Shown: positions 8,348 through 20,359, counted from the stretch's first letter. The stretch is 64,000 nucleotides of DNA from Diacronema lutheri (GCA_019448385.1 JAGTXO010000011.1:648001-712000); one strand, 5' to 3'. Translations and numbers: made by a program. Notes: a model not told the origin generated them from the letters alone.

Positions 8348-11300
8348 ATGCGCGGAGCTTGCGCGGCCATGCTGCTGCTAGTTGTCGGCCCGATCGGCGC
8401 GTTCGCCGTGCCGGTTCTGCCCTCATCGCCGCCAAGCCCGCCGCTCTCGCCACCGCCGCCCAGCCCGCCGCCCAGCCCGCCGCCGAGCCCGCCGCCCTCG
8501 CCGCCGCCGCCAAGCCCGCCGCCCAGCCCGCCGCCATCGCCGCCGCCGCCCAGCCCGCCGCCCAGCCCGCCGCCGAGCCCACCGCGAACGCCGCCGCCAC
8601 CCAGCCCGCCGCCGAGCCCGCCGCCAAGCCCACCGCCCTCGCCACCGCCGCCCAGCCCGCCGCCCAGCCCGCCGCCGAGCCCGCCGCCGCCGAGTCCGCC
8701 GCCCAGCCCGCCGCCCAGCCCGCCGCCAAGCCCGCCACCTAGCCCGCCGCCGCCCTCGCCGCCGCCCTCGCCGCCGCCCAGCCCGCCGCCCTCACCGCCG
8801 CCGAGCCCGCCGCCCTCGCCGCCGCCGCCCAGCCCGCCACCCAGCCCGCCGCCCAGCCCGCCGCCGAGCCCGCCGCCCTCGCCGCCGCCGCCCAGCCCGC
8901 CGCCCAGCCCGCCGCCGAGCCCGCCGCCCTCGCCGCCGCCACCCAGCCCGCCGCCAAGCCCGCCGCCCAGCCCGCCGCCCTCACCGCCGCCGCCGAGTCC
9001 GCCGCCGAGCCCGCCGCCGAGCCCGCCGCCCTCGCCGCCGCCGCCCAGCCCGCCGCCCAGCCCGCCGCCCAGCCCGCCGCCGAGCCCGCCGCCCTCGCCG
9101 CCGCCGCCCAGCCCGCCGCCCAGCCCGCCGCCGAGCCCGCCGCCCTCGCCGCCGCCGCCCAGCCCGCCGCCAAGCCCGCCGCCGAGCCCGCCGCCGAGCC
9201 CGCCGCCGCCAAGTCCGCCGCCCAGCCCTCCGCCCAGCCCGCCGCCCTCGCCCCCGCCGCCGAGCCCGCCGCCCTCGCCGCCGCCGCCGAGCCCGCCACC
9301 TAGCCCGCCACCCAGCCCGCCGCCCTCGCCGCCGCCGCCCAGCCCGCCGCCAAGCCCGCCGCCCAGCCCGCCGCCCTCGCCACCGCCGCCCAGCCCGCCG
9401 CCCAGCCCGCCGCCGAGCCCGCCGCCGCCGAGCCCGCCGCCGAGCCCGCCGCCCAGCCCGCCGCCGAGCTCACCGCCCTCGCCGCCGCCGCCCAGCCCGC
9501 CGCCCAGCCCACCGCCGAGCCCTCCGCCCTCGCCGCCGCCACCCAGCCCGCCGCCAAGCCCGCCGCCGAGCCCGCCGCCGAGCCCGCCGCCGCCAAGTCC
9601 GCCGCCCAGCCCGCCGCCCAGCCCGCCGCCCTCGCCCCCGCCGCCGAGCCCGCCGCCCTCGCCGCCGCCGCCGAGCCCGCCACCCAGCCCGCCACCCAGC
9701 CCGCCGCCCTCGCCGCCGCCGCCCAGCCCGCCGCCAAGCCCGCCGCCCAGCCCGCCGCCCTCGCCACCGCCGCCCAGCCCGCCGCCCAGCCCGCCGCCGA
9801 GCCCGCCGCCGCCGAGCCCGCCGCCCAGCCCGCCGCCGAGCCCGCCGCCGAGCCCGCCGCCACCCAGCCCGCCGCCGAGCCCGCCGCCGAGCCCGCCGCC
9901 CTCGCCGCCGCCGCCAAGCCCGCCGCCCAGCCCGCCGCCCAGCCCGCCGCCCAGCCCTCCTCCAAGCCCGCCGCCCAGCCCGCCGCCCAGCCCGCCGCCA
10001 AGCCCACCGCCCAGCCCGCCGCCAAGCCCACCGCCAAGCCCACCGCCAAGCCCGCCGCCAAGCCCGCCGCCCAGCCCGCCGCCCAGCCCGCCGCCAAGCC
10101 CGCCGCCAAGCCCGCCGCCCAGCCCGCCGCCCAGCCCGCCACCCTCACCGCCGCCATCACCGCCGCCAAGCCCGCCGCCCAGCCCGCCGCCAAGCCCGCC
10201 GCCAAGCCCGCCGCCCAGCCCGCCGCCGAGCCCGCCGCCAAGCCCGCCGCCAAGCCCGCCGCCAAGCCCGCCGCCAAGCCCGCCGCCCAGCCCGCCGCCA
10301 AGCCCGCCGCCCAGCCCGCCGCCCAGCCCGCCGCCAAGCCCGCCGCCAAGCCCGCCGCCAAGCCCGCCGCCAAGCCCGCCGCCAAGCCCGCCGCCAAGCC
10401 CGCCACCGAGCCCGCCGCCAAGCCCGCCGCCCAGCCCGCCGCCAAGCCCGCCGCCAAGCCCGCCGCCAAGCCCGCCGCCCAGCCCGCCGCCCAGCCCTCC
10501 GCCAAGCCCGCCGCCCAGCCCGCCGCCCAGCCCGCCGCCAAGCCCACCGCCAAGCCCGCCGCCCAGCCCGCCGCCAAGCCCGCCGCCAAGCCCGCCGCCC
10601 AGCCCGCCGCCAAGCCCGCCGCCAAGCCCGCCGCCAAGTCCTCCGCCCAGCCCGCCGCCCAGCCCGCCGCCCAGCCCGCCGCCAAGCCCACCGCCCAGCC
10701 CGCCACCATCGCCGCCGCCCAGCCCGCCTCCAAGCCCGCCGCCCAGCCCGCCGCCCAGCCCGCCACCAAGCCCGCCGCCAAGCCCGCCGCCCAGCCCGCC
10801 GCCAAGCCCGCCGCCAAGCCCGCCGCCCAGCCCGCCGCCGAGCCCACCGCCCAGCCCGCCGCCCAGCCCGCCGCCCAGCCCACCACCCAGCCCGCCGCCC
10901 AGCCCGCCGCCCAGTCCGCCGCCCAGCCCGCCGCCAAGCCCGCCGCCAAGCCCACCGCCAAGCCCGCCGCCAAGCCCACCGCCCAGCCCGCCGCCCAGCC
11001 CGCCGCCCAGCCCGCCGCCAAGCCCGCCACCTAGCCCGCCGCCGAGCCCTCCGCCAAGCCCGCCGCCCAGCCCGCCGCCCTCGCCGCCGCCGCCCAGCCC
11101 GCCGCCCAGCCCGCCGCCCAGCCCACCGCCGAGCCCGCCGCCCAGCCCGCCGCCCAGCCCGCCGCCCAGCCCGCCGCCCAGCCCGCCGCCCAGCCCTCCG
11201 CCTAGCCCGCCGCCCAGCCCACCGCCTAGTCCACCGCCCAGCCCGCCGCCAAGCCCGCCGCCAAGCCCGCCGCCAAGTCCTCCGCCCAGCCCGCCGCCCA

Positions 11301-14300
11301 GCCCGCCGCCCAGTCCGCCGCCCAGCCCGCCGCCAAGCCCGCCGCCAAGCCCGCCGCCCAGCCCGCCGCCCAGCCCGCCTCCAAGCCCGCCACCGCCAAG
11401 CCCGCCGCCCAGTCCGCCGCCTAGCCCGCCGCCCTCACCGCCACCCTCGCCGCCGCCCTCGCCACCGCCAAGCCCGCCGCCGTCACCGCCACCGTCGCCG
11501 CCGCCCAGCCCTCCGCCAAGCCCGCCGCCCTCGCCGCCGCCAAGCCCGCCGCCAAGCCCGCCGCCAAGTCCGCCGCCTAGCCCGCCGCCAAGCCCGCCGC
11601 CCAGCCCGCCGCCAAGCCCGCCGCCAAGCCCGCCGCCAAGCCCGCCGCCAAGCCCGCCGCCAAGCCCGCCGCCAAGCCCGCCGCCAAGCCCGCCGCCAAG
11701 CCCGCCGCCCAGCCCGCCGCCAAGCCCGCCGCCCAGACCGCCACCCAGCCCGCCGCCCAGCCCGCCGCCAAGCCCACCGCCAAGCCCGCCGCCAAGCCCG
11801 CCGCCCAGCCCGCCGCCCAGCCCGCCGCCAAGCCCGCCGCCAAGCCCGCCGCCAAGCCCACCACCCAGCCCGCCGCCCAGCCCGCCACCAAGCCCGCCGC
11901 CGAGCCCACCACCAAGCCCGCCGCCAAGCCCGCCGCCCAGCCCGCCGCCAAGCCCGCCGCCGTTTCCTCCGCCCAGCCCGCCGCCGCCCAGCCCACCGCC
12001 AAGCCCGCCGCCAAGCCCGCCGCCCAGCCCACCGCCTAGCCCACCGCCCAGCCCGCCGCCGCCAAGCCCGCCACCAAGCCCGCCGCCCAGCCCGCCGCCG
12101 CCGTCGCCGCCCCCCAGCCCGCCACCCAGCCCACCGCCGTCTCCCCCGCCGAGCCCGCCGCCGAGCCCGCCGCCGCCCAGTCCACCGCCCAGCCCACCAC
12201 CCAGCCCGCCGCCGAGTCCGCCGCCCAGCCCGCCGCCAAGCCCGCCACCGTCCCCTCCGCCAAGCCCGCCACCAAGCCCGCCGCCGAGCCCGCCGCCGAG
12301 TCCGCCACCGTCTCCGCCGCCCAGCCCGCCGCCCAGTCCACCGCCGAGCCCGCCGCCGAGCCCGCCGCCGTCGCCTCCGCCCAGCCCGCCGCCCAGCCCG
12401 CCGCCCAGCCCGCCACCCAGCCCGCCGCCCAGCCCGCCGCCAAGCCCGCCGCCCAGCCCGCCGCCCAGCCCGCCGCCCAGCCCACCTCCCAGTCCGCCTC
12501 CGCCGAGCCCGCCGCCGAGCCCGCCGCCGTCGCCGCCGCCGCCCTCGCCGCCGCCCTCGCCGCCGCCCTCGCCGCCGCCGCCCTCGCCGCCGCCCTCGCC
12601 GCCGCCCTCGCCGCCGCCGCCGTCCCCGCCGCCGTCCCCGCCGCCTCCGCCTTCTCCCGGCGAATTTGAAGGCCTTATCGTCACAGTCGACTTCACGCTC
12701 GCCGGTAGCATCTCCGACTGGAACCACAAGTCGGCCACGGGCCGTGCCAACATCGCCGCGCTCGAGGCAATGTTTGCCGACAATCTTCTCATCGCGCGCA
12801 ACCTCGTGCGCGTGCGCACGGTCATTGCTGCGTCCGTGCGCGTCTCGCTTGACGTGCTGCAGCCCTACACGGCAGCGGACTTCCCGCCGGAGGGCGTCGC
12901 CGCGCTCGTCGGCGCGAAGCTGCCGTTGCTCAGCGCCGCGCTGAGCACGAGCGGCAGCTTTGCACTCGAGTCGTCGTTCCGAGTGTCCGAAGCGCAGCCG
13001 CTGATTGGCTACAACTGCCTCTGCCCGAGCGGCACGGGCTTTGCGCCGAAGCGGCAATTCCCGCCCGTGCTCTTCGACGGCAGCACCGTCGCGCGTAACT
13101 GGACGTGCTCTGCCGCCATCTTGCACCTGCAGACAATTGGCGATGGCGACCGCACGTACCCGAATGGCTGCAGCGCTTTCCGCGATGAACTCTCGCGCAC
13201 GACGGGTGAGACCGCGCTCAAGGAGCTGCTCGAGTACTTCCTCACCTCGCACTGCTGCGCGCCCGACGAGCCCGACGCGGGCTGCGCCGTGTGCGACTCG
13301 GGCATCGCGCGCGACGGCGGTACGGTCGTACCTGAACGGTACAGGACGTCGCAGGAGGGGCTGCGCACGTGCTTTGACGTGCAGGGCCGAGGCTACGCCA
13401 ATCTCGCGCGCGCGGGCGCGTTCCGCGAACGTAGCGACGATGTGGGATGCGGTAGCCTGCGCAGCGCGTGGGACTCGCCGTCCAACCGCGCCGTCACGCA
13501 CGTGGAGCGACTCGTCCTCGAGAGGCGCTGTTGCGTGCCGCCCGAGGCGCCGCGCGACGACGACGACGAGTCCGACTCCATCGCCGAGGTGACGGCGGAG
13601 ATTGCGCGCCAGCTGCCGCTCGGCACCGTCATCGGCATCGCAATCGTGCGCGCCGCGCCACGCCGCCCCGTGCGCCCCGCCCACGCCGCGCGCGCGCGCG
13701 CGCCGCCCGCTCACCGGCACACCCCCACGTGCCACGGCTCGCCGCGCGCAGGGCTGCGTGCTGCTCGTGCTCTGCTGCGCGACGGCCGCGTACGTGCTGC
13801 TGCTCCGCCGGGCGCCGGGCGCGCAGCGATGGCTGTCGTACCCCAAGGTCCGTGCGTTTCAACCTGTGTCCGCCGGTTCGAGCCGCGCGCAACTCGAGGC
13901 GCGCGCGCCGACGGCGTGCGGCGCGGCAGAGGGCGGCGGACCCGCGCAGCAGGCCCCGCGCCTGCGCTTCTGGCAGCGCGGCCCGTTGTTGGGCACGCGA
14001 GGCTCGGCGGCACTCGTCGCGCCCAACCGGGAGGCCCAGCCGCAGCCGCCGCAACCAGCCGCAGGTGTAGGGTCGGCGGAGGAGCGCGCCGTTGTCGCGG
14101 AAGTCGAGCATGGAGCTGCTGCTTCGTCCGCCGCGAGCGGCAACTCCGCGTCGGGCGAGAGACCGCCTCGCCCTCCGCCCGGACCGATCACGATTGTCCG
14201 GCGCGGCTCGAACCCGCAGCTCGAGCCGCTCGCGCAGCCGCCCGCGCCGCCTTTCGAGGCCGCGCTCGGCACGGCGGCGCGCGCGCAGCCGACGGCGGCG

Positions 14301-14819
14301 GCGGCAGCCGAGACGCGCGTCGTGTCCATCGCGCAAGGCTCGTCGGGCGCGATGCAGCGTGGCGCGTCGGGCCCCTTCGCGCCACAGCCACCGTCCGGGC
14401 CGCCGCCCTCCACCTGCGCTCGCACCGCCTCATCGCAACGTCTTGGCATCGTGCCGGCAGTCGACATCGCGCCGCCGACACGCGGGTCGCCCACAGCTGC
14501 CGTCGCGCGGCCCGCGCCGCCGGCGCCGCGCGCGCCCAACGCGGCGCAGCCGCGCCCGCCCGCGCAGGCTGGCGCGGGCAGCGCGTCGCGCCCTTTCTTC
14601 GGCTTCGCGTCGAGGGCGTTCCGCGGCGTTGCGATTGGTGCACCGACGGCTCCCTCCGCGTGCCAGGCCGCGGCCGCTTCGAGCGCGGCTTTCGACCAGC
14701 CGGCCGGCGCTGGCGATGCGCAAATCTTGCTGCCAGCGCAGCGGCCTCGGCCGCAGGGCGGCGTAGCTCCGCGGGCGGACGGCGCGTCTGCCTCCGAGGA
14801 CGCGGGGCTCGAGGCTTGA
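8348..14819 (+). CDS. giant secreted (SPPP)n proline-rich protein with C-terminal membrane span
   Basis: Exons 8348-13645 and 13752-14819 (106-bp intron, GTGCG donor, phase 0) give about 2,121 aa. The ATG at 8348 is chosen because it yields a compact signal peptide (hydrophobic core MLLLVVGPIGAFA). Residues about 24-1436 are almost pure Ser-Pro3/Ser-Pro4, as in extensins, pherophorins and other hydroxyproline-rich glycoproteins of algae; such serines and prolines are normally glycosylated. After it comes a globular domain starting LIVTVDFTLAGSISDWN, resembling a small domain common in algal extracellular proteins, then a region with about 13 cysteines. The splice creates a single span (TVIGIAI|GCVLLVLCCATAAYVLLL), followed by a basic RR and a roughly 340-residue Ala/Pro-rich cytosolic tail. 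It is probably a cell-surface or wall protein anchored in the membrane; the exact role is unknown. Confidence 0.7.
8420..12657 (+). repeat. coding proline-rich array, 12/15-bp units
   Basis: About 4.2 kb of imperfect repeats of AGCCCGCCGCCN- and TCGCCGCCGCCN-like units encoding SPPP and SPPPP. The left third (to about 9.95 kb) mixes SPPPP and SPPP in higher-order blocks (for example the blocks near 9,180-9,480 and 9,540-9,840 resemble each other). The middle (about 9.95-11.9 kb) is nearly uniform SPPP, and the right end becomes mixed again. Rare variants include RTPP, SSPP, PRPP and PPFPP. The plus strand is strongly C-rich, so the template strand is G-rich. Confidence 0.9.
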
Positions 14820-14935
14820 ACCAGACTCGATGCAAAGCTTACCTCCTATGTGATTCAGAATTGCGCGGTGCGCTTCTGTGTCGTTCGTACGCGTGAGCTC
14901 TCCGCGTACGATGAGTGACTTATCACCGTGCACGC

Positions 14936-16855
14936 TCAGTAGGGCCGGCGCGCGCCGACGGCAAGGGCGGCACGTGACGGCGATGCGGCCGGCGGCAAGC
15001 CACCCATGCCTGTACGCAGCGAGCTCATGGAGCTGCCCGCCGTCGTGCGGCTGCACCTCAGCGCCACCATCTGCACAGCGCCGAGCATGCTCGACACGCC
15101 AACCGGCTGCAGCGTGCGTAGCAGCGACGCCTCCGGGGACCTACTGCCAGCCGGCGGCGCAACGCCGACCCCGTCCGCGCGCACGGCCGAGGCGCGTCGG
15201 CCGTCCAGCCATGACGCGCGCCGCGCGCCGCCCGCCGGCGGTAGCGCGCCGGCTGGTGCGCCGGCGCCTCCGCCGCCCTCCGCACCGCTGCGCGCGATGT
15301 CTTGCAGCGTGGCCGCTGTCGGCCGCGCGGCCGGGCGAAGCTCGTCATCTGAGATGAGAAACGCGTGCAGTTCCCCGACTGACACAGAGCCGTCACTGTC
15401 GAGATCGAGGAACGCATGCAGGTCCAAGATGTCGACGGGCGGCATGACGGCGGGCGGGATGCGCAGCACGCGGCGCACGAGTGCGATGAGCTCGTCCACG
15501 TCGAGCCTCCCGGAGCGGTCCCTGTCGACTTTTGAAAAGAGCGCCGCCCACCGCTGGCCGTACGAGGCGGCCTGCAGCTTCTTGCGCACGATGCGCAGCG
15601 CGGCGGTGGGCGGCGGGATCGGCAGCGTGGCGGCGGGGTCGGGCAGCACGTACGGGCCCTGCGCGAGCGCGACCTCGTCGTCGTGCGCCTCCTCCTCCGC
15701 CTCCTCGGCGTTGTTGGACGCGCGCAGCGGCGGCGCGCCGGCGGCGGAGGGGGCGATCGGCGCAAGACGGTTGGCGGCGGTCGCCTTCGCGCGCGCGGCG
15801 GCCCAGCGAGCCGCGACGACGAGGTCGCTCATCTCGCCGAGCATCTGCATCGACGGCCGTTCTGACACGCGCTCGCGCCGCTTCTTCTGCAGCTGCGTGT
15901 ACCACTGCAGCACGCGCACGCCCGACTCGAAGGCGGCGGCGTCCTGTGCGCGCGAGCCGGCCGGCGTGCGCTCGGCGGCGGGGACGCCATCGTCGGGCGC
16001 GTTGGCGGACTCGGTGGTGTCCGCCTGCTCGTCGCGCGCGGCGGCTGCCCCAGCCGCCAGCGCCACGGCGGGCAGCTCCTCCTCCTTGAGCTGCGCAGCC
16101 TCGGACGATCCGCGAGTGAGGAGCGTCGCGGTGAGCGCCTTCACCTCCGTCGGCTGGCAGAAGGCGCGGCGCGCGCTCGTGTGCGTCGGCGTGTCGCGAG
16201 GCGCGCCTGCGATGCGCTTAGTGATGCGGATGTACAGCATCTCGGCGAAATGCAAGTAATCTTTGAGCTCCGTCGAGTCGCACCATTGGTCCGCGAGGTC
16301 GAAGATCGCCTCGCAGTAGCCGTCGAACGACAGCTCGTCCGCGCCCTTGCTGTCGTGTTCCCAATCGAGCTGGCCCGCGCGCTTGGCGGCGCGCGCGGGC
16401 ATGCGCGGCGCGATTGCCATGCAGATCAGTCGGTGGATTTCGAGGTAGCGCGGCTGCAGCATCACGTCGCCGTCGCGCAGGTTGGCCGATCGCCAGTAGC
16501 AGCGTACGACCGCGCGGAAGTGCTCCGCGCTGTGAGCTTTGAGCGCGAGCCGCTCGGCGCGCGCCTCCTCAGACTCAAAGTCGAGGTTTCCCTGCAGGTA
16601 GTAGGGCGTAGCGTTCTGCGTGTACTGGCCAGTCTCGTGCTTGAACTTGTTCGTCAAGGAGCGCACCGTCGACGATGTCTCGCCAAACACGCGCCGCTCA
16701 TCCACGTTGATCAAACGCGGCTTGGGAGGCAGCGCCGTGCGAATCGGCTGCAGAGGCAGCTGGTTCGACACGGAGCGCGGCAGCGGCGCGCGCGCCTCCG
16801 TCGACGGGAGGCGCGTCGCCGGCGAGAGGGCCGTCGTCGACAGGCCGAGGGACAT
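14936..16855 (-). CDS. EF-hand protein, possibly flagellar
   Basis: 639 aa from the ATG at 16855; a GTG three codons upstream is not used. Two adjacent EF-hands lie at about residues 440-505: DRDRSGRLDVDEL and DLDSDGSVSVGEL, both with the D-x-D/N-x-S/D-G spacing expected to bind calcium. Around residues 160-200 there is a block LDWEHDSKGADELSFDGYCE followed by FDLADQWCDS. This W-x-x-D...F/Y-x-x-x-(I/L)FDLADxW pattern recurs in large flagellar and centriolar proteins of protists. The middle is low-complexity Ala/Glu and is probably disordered. The function is not known; a calcium-responsive axonemal or cytoskeletal role is an inference. It is convergent with the (SPPP)n gene, 116 bp apart. Confidence 0.7.
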   Translation of the reverse strand: MSLGLSTTALSPATRLPSTEARAPLPRSVSNQLPLQPIRTALPPKPRLINVDERRVFGETSSTVRSLTNKFKHETGQYTQNATPYYLQGNLDFESEEARAERLALKAHSAEHFRAVVRCYWRSANLRDGDVMLQPRYLEIHRLICMAIAPRMPARAAKRAGQLDWEHDSKGADELSFDGYCEAIFDLADQWCDSTELKDYLHFAEMLYIRITKRIAGAPRDTPTHTSARRAFCQPTEVKALTATLLTRGSSEAAQLKEEELPAVALAAGAAAARDEQADTTESANAPDDGVPAAERTPAGSRAQDAAAFESGVRVLQWYTQLQKKRRERVSERPSMQMLGEMSDLVVAARWAAARAKATAANRLAPIAPSAAGAPPLRASNNAEEAEEEAHDDEVALAQGPYVLPDPAATLPIPPPTAALRIVRKKLQAASYGQRWAALFSKVDRDRSGRLDVDELIALVRRVLRIPPAVMPPVDILDLHAFLDLDSDGSVSVGELHAFLISDDELRPAARPTAATLQDIARSGAEGGGGAGAPAGALPPAGGARRASWLDGRRASAVRADGVGVAPPAGSRSPEASLLRTLQPVGVSSMLGAVQMVALRCSRTTAGSSMSSLRTGMGGLPPAASPSRAALAVGARRPY

Positions 16856-17193
16856 TGCGCACACGAAACGAACACAATATTCTTACGTCTTAAGCACTCT
16901 CTGACTTATTACTTAGTCTTTTGGGCTGGCTTCGTAACGACGCCGATGGTTCATTTCGCGTCTGAGTCAACCCACTCGCGCGCACGACCGCGCCGCGGCT
17001 ATTGCCACGCTGCACGCACGACCGGCCGAAGCGCTGGTGGCCACGGTCAGGCGGCCCCGGCCGCGCCGGCTGCGCGTGCGGAGTGGCGTCAGCCGGCCGT
17101 GCGCGGCGCAGCGTGCCGACGCTCGACTCTCTCGCGACCGTGCGGGCGCGCGTCGCGCGCCGCACCGCTCGAGCGCGGGCGGCGGCGCCGCGT
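16856..17193. other. intergenic stretch with an AT-rich promoter patch
   Basis: About 340 bp between two minus-strand genes. Positions 16861-16923 are clearly AT-richer (AATATTCTTACG, TTATTACTTAG) and sit directly upstream of the EF-hand gene ATG, so they likely hold its promoter or 5' UTR. The rest is the 3' flank of the cyclophilin gene. Confidence 0.45.
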
Positions 17194-17739
17194 TCACATC
17201 TCGCCGCACTCGGTGATGACCACCGGCAGCTTTGGTTTCGAATTCGCGCCGGCCGGCACGTTCTCCATTTTGCGCACGCAGAGCATCCCGTCGACCACCT
17301 TGCCAAAGACAACGTGCTTCGCGTCGAGCCAGTCGCACGCGTCGCACGTGATGAAGAACTGGCAGCCGTTCGTGTCCGGGCCCGAGTTGGCCATCGAGAG
17401 CAGCCCAGGCCCCACGTGCTTGAGATGGAAGTTCTCGTCGGCGAACGAGTCGCCGTAGATCGACGTGCGGCCCTTGCCGTCGCCCGAGATGAAGTCGCCG
17501 CCCTGGATCATAAAGCCCTTGATCACGCGGTGGAAGGCGCAGCCCTTGTACCCCTGCGGCCTGCCGTTCTTCGCATGCTCGCCGGTGCACAGCTGCCGGA
17601 AGTTCTCCGCCGTGCGCGGCGTCGTGTCGGCGAAGAGCTCCATCTTGATACGGCCGGCGTGCTGCCCGCCGATGGCGATGTCGAAGAAGACGATCGGGTT
17701 GCCGTTCGGCGCGGCGCCCGGGATCGCTCCGCCACTCAT
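17194..17739 (-). CDS. PPIH: cyclophilin H, spliceosomal peptidyl-prolyl cis-trans isomerase
   Basis: 181 aa, single exon, full length (human PPIH is 177). The whole protein is one cyclophilin domain: [20 protein letters not shown], then [20 protein letters not shown], the catalytic segment [33 protein letters not shown] and [17 protein letters not shown]. The insertion after CTGE and the ending [14 protein letters not shown] match cyclophilin H rather than cyclophilin A. By family knowledge it binds the PRPF4/PRPF3 part of the U4/U6.U5 tri-snRNP and isomerises prolyl bonds during spliceosome assembly. No targeting signal is present, consistent with a nuclear/cytosolic protein. It is divergent from the FHA gene with 103 bp between starts. 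Confidence 0.93.
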   Translation of the reverse strand: MSGGAIPGAAPNGNPIVFFDIAIGGQHAGRIKMELFADTTPRTAENFRQLCTGEHAKNGRPQGYKGCAFHRVIKGFMIQGGDFISGDGKGRTSIYGDSFADENFHLKHVGPGLLSMANSGPDTNGCQFFITCDACDWLDAKHVVFGKVVDGMLCVRKMENVPAGANSKPKLPVVITECGEM

Positions 17740-17842
17740 CGCCTCGCGCGGCGCAGCGCTGCCCGCGACACGCTGCGGTCGCGCCCGTCGCGCGTGCCGA
17801 TCGACGCGCGCCGATCACGTGAGGGGCGAGCGAGGCCGCACG
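17740..17842. promoter_or_regulatory. bidirectional intergenic region PPIH / kanadaptin-like
   Basis: 103 bp between divergent ATGs; must contain both promoters. No motif is claimed. Confidence 0.4.
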
Positions 17843-18878
17843 ATGGAATCCGAAGTCTTCCCGCCCGCGTGGGCCACACCGCCCGACCCGGCTCACGCCT
17901 TCTCGCTCGACGTGATCAAGGAGGGCGTGGTCGTGGATTCGGTACCGCTCGCTGGCCGCGCGATCCATCTGCTCGGCCGCCAGCCCGACGCCGTGCAGAC
18001 CGTGCTCGACCACCCATCGGTCTCGCGCATGCACGCGGCGGTCGCGCACCGCGCGGGCGGCGAGCTCTTCCTCTTCGACCTGGGGTCGACGCACGGGACG
18101 GTGCTCAACAGGAAGCCGATACGCGCGCGTGCCTTCGCGCCTCTCCCGATTGGCTCCGTCTTCCGCCTCGGCCAGAGTTCGCGGCTCTTGTGCGTGTGCG
18201 GCCCCGCCGAGCTGCTGCCGCCCGAGGACGAGCCCATCCGCGCGCACGTGCCCGCGCGGCAGCCGAGGGGCGGCGCGGAGGCGGCGGCGGGCGCGCGTGC
18301 TCGCGTGGAGGCGCACGCGTCCGCCCGCGACGGCGTGGGCTGGGGCCAGGCCGACGACGCGGACGAAGGCGCGGACGAGGGCGATGCGGACGCGACGGCG
18401 CCTGCAGACCTCGACGGCCTCCTCGCGCGAGCCGACGGCGCGGGCGTGCGGCGCAACGAGCGGCAGGCGCAGCTGCTCGACAAGCTGGAGAAGCGGCGCA
18501 CGCGCCTCTCACACCTTGAGGCCGAGGCTGCTCGCATACAGGCCAAGGCCTCCGGCGCCGACGACGGCGGCGGCGACCCGGGCGCCGACGACGGCGGCGG
18601 CGGTGGCGGCGGCGGCGGTGGACTCTCTGCCGGCCAGCGCGCGCAGCTGGACAAGTGCCTCGAGCGCGCCGAGGAGCACAAGCAGGCGGTGGCCGAGCTC
18701 GAGGGCCTGCTCGTCAACTCGCTGCGCCGCCAACTAGGCTTCCAACCTCTCGACGCGCGTGGCGCGCGCAGCGCGCGCGGCGCGCGCGGCGCCGACTCTG
18801 AGGCGTCCGACGCGGACTCCGGCTCGGACGAATTCTTTGACCGGACTCGGAAGGACCGGACTCGGAAGTGTGGCGGAA

Positions 18879-18927
<49 letters not shown>

Positions 18928-20359
18928 GAATACCAGTGCCGCGCCCGCGCCGCCCACAACGATGGCGACCCTCCACGCCGAGCGCGAGTCGCTCGTGCGC
19001 ACGGAGCGCGCCGCCGAGCGCGCCCTGCTCCAATTGCGCGCGGCCGCGCCGCGCGCGTCGCCGTGCGGCGCAGACGGCGCGGATCCGCTCGAGCAGTTCA
19101 TGAGCGCGAACGCCGACGCGATGGCGACGAGCGCCGTCCGCCAGGCCGAGGACGCGCTCGAGCAGGCGCGCGCGCGCCTCGCGGCCAACGCGCGGCTCAT
19201 CGCCGTCGCCACACCCGCCATCGAGCGCGCGCTCCCGCTCGCGCCGGCGCGCGCGCGCTCCGCGTCGGCCGGCGCGGAGGACGGCGACGCGCCGGCGCCC
19301 AAGAGGCGCGCGCTCGGCGCGGAGCGCGCGCCGCACGGCGTGATGCCTCCGCCGCCGTCCGTCGCGCCGCTCGAGCGCGCGCCCGCCGCGGCGGACCCGG
19401 TGGACGGCGAAGGCGCGCAGGCGGCGGGAGGTTTGGCCGGTGGCGACGGAAGAGGGGCTGGCTGCGGTGGCGTGGACGGCGAGCCTGGCACGCTCGCCGT
19501 CCAGCCCGCGCCGGCACGCACCGCCGCCGCGATCGCGCGCGAAGGCGAGTGGCGACGTGCGCTCGACGCGATGCAGTCGGACGAGCACCCGTCGCAGTCC
19601 GGCGGCGCGCACAAGTCCGGCGGGACGCACAAGTCCGGCGGCGCGCACACGGCAGTCGCCGCGCAGCCGGTGCCGGCGGCGGGCGCGCGCCGCTTCGAGG
19701 CGGCGCGCACGTTCGCGGGCTCGCGCCGCGGGATGATTTTTCAGGCTGGGCCACAGGGCGTCGGTTACTACGAGGACGGTCGCACAAAAAAGAATAGCGC
19801 GCCGGACGAGCGTGCGCTCGCGCTGCCTGGTGGAGGCCGCAGCGCCAGCGCGGCCGGTACGGCGGGCGCGGCGGGCGCGGCGGGCGCGGCGGGCTCGGCG
19901 GGCGCGGTGGGCGCGGCGGGCGCGGTGGGCGCGGCGGGCGCGCAGCCGCCGCCAAACGGGCGCGGGCTCGGCTGGTCGGCCGCGGACACGAGCGCGCCAT
20001 CGGAGCGCGGGCGCGCGGTCGACGCCGCGCGGCTGCGCGAGCTGGACGCGGCGCAGCGCGCGCACGAGGCGGCCATGCTGCCGGGGCTGAACGCGCAGCC
20101 AGGCGCTCGGCTGCTCGGAGCGGCGCAGCCGCCGGCGGATGCGGTGGGCGGCGCGCGCGAGGGCGCGGGCGTGCTGCTCGCCGCGCGCTGCGCGGCGCAC
20201 TCGGCCCGGCCAGCGATGGCGGCGCGGCTGTCCGCGCGCGACTTGCCCGGGCCGAGCGGTGTGGGCGAAGCTGCGGACGAGCAGGGCGCGGCGTGGCTCC
20301 CACCCGCCGGCCAGTCGGGCGACGGCCGGACGGCGCTCAACGCGAAACTGGGATACTGA
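17843..20359 (+). CDS. SLC4A1AP: kanadaptin-like FHA-domain protein
   Basis: 838 aa from the ATG at 17843; human kanadaptin is about 800. It opens with the family signature FPPAWATPPDPAHAFSLDVI. An FHA domain follows at about residues 40-110, with GR at 45-46, SRMH at 61-64 and the phosphothreonine-binding loop LGSTHGTVLN at about 80-89. Next come a Lys/Arg/Glu helix (about 205-235), two polyglycine runs (coded at about 18,600-18,630 and 18,884-18,928), coiled-coil stretches rich in Ala/Glu/Arg, and a C-terminal block RGMIFQAGPQGVGYYEDGR. Kanadaptins are nuclear proteins linked to RNA processing and DNA damage in other eukaryotes. Only the N-terminal third is well conserved here; the rest is low-complexity and differs from animal kanadaptin, so another FHA protein with the same N-terminus remains possible. 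Confidence 0.7.

Noticed and set aside
8308-12825. Minus-strand glycine-rich frame of about 1,500 residues and plus-strand Arg-rich frame across the (SPPP)n array
   Set aside because: Shadows of the proline-rich coding array; the plus frame with signal peptide and C-terminal domain is the one with protein features at both ends.
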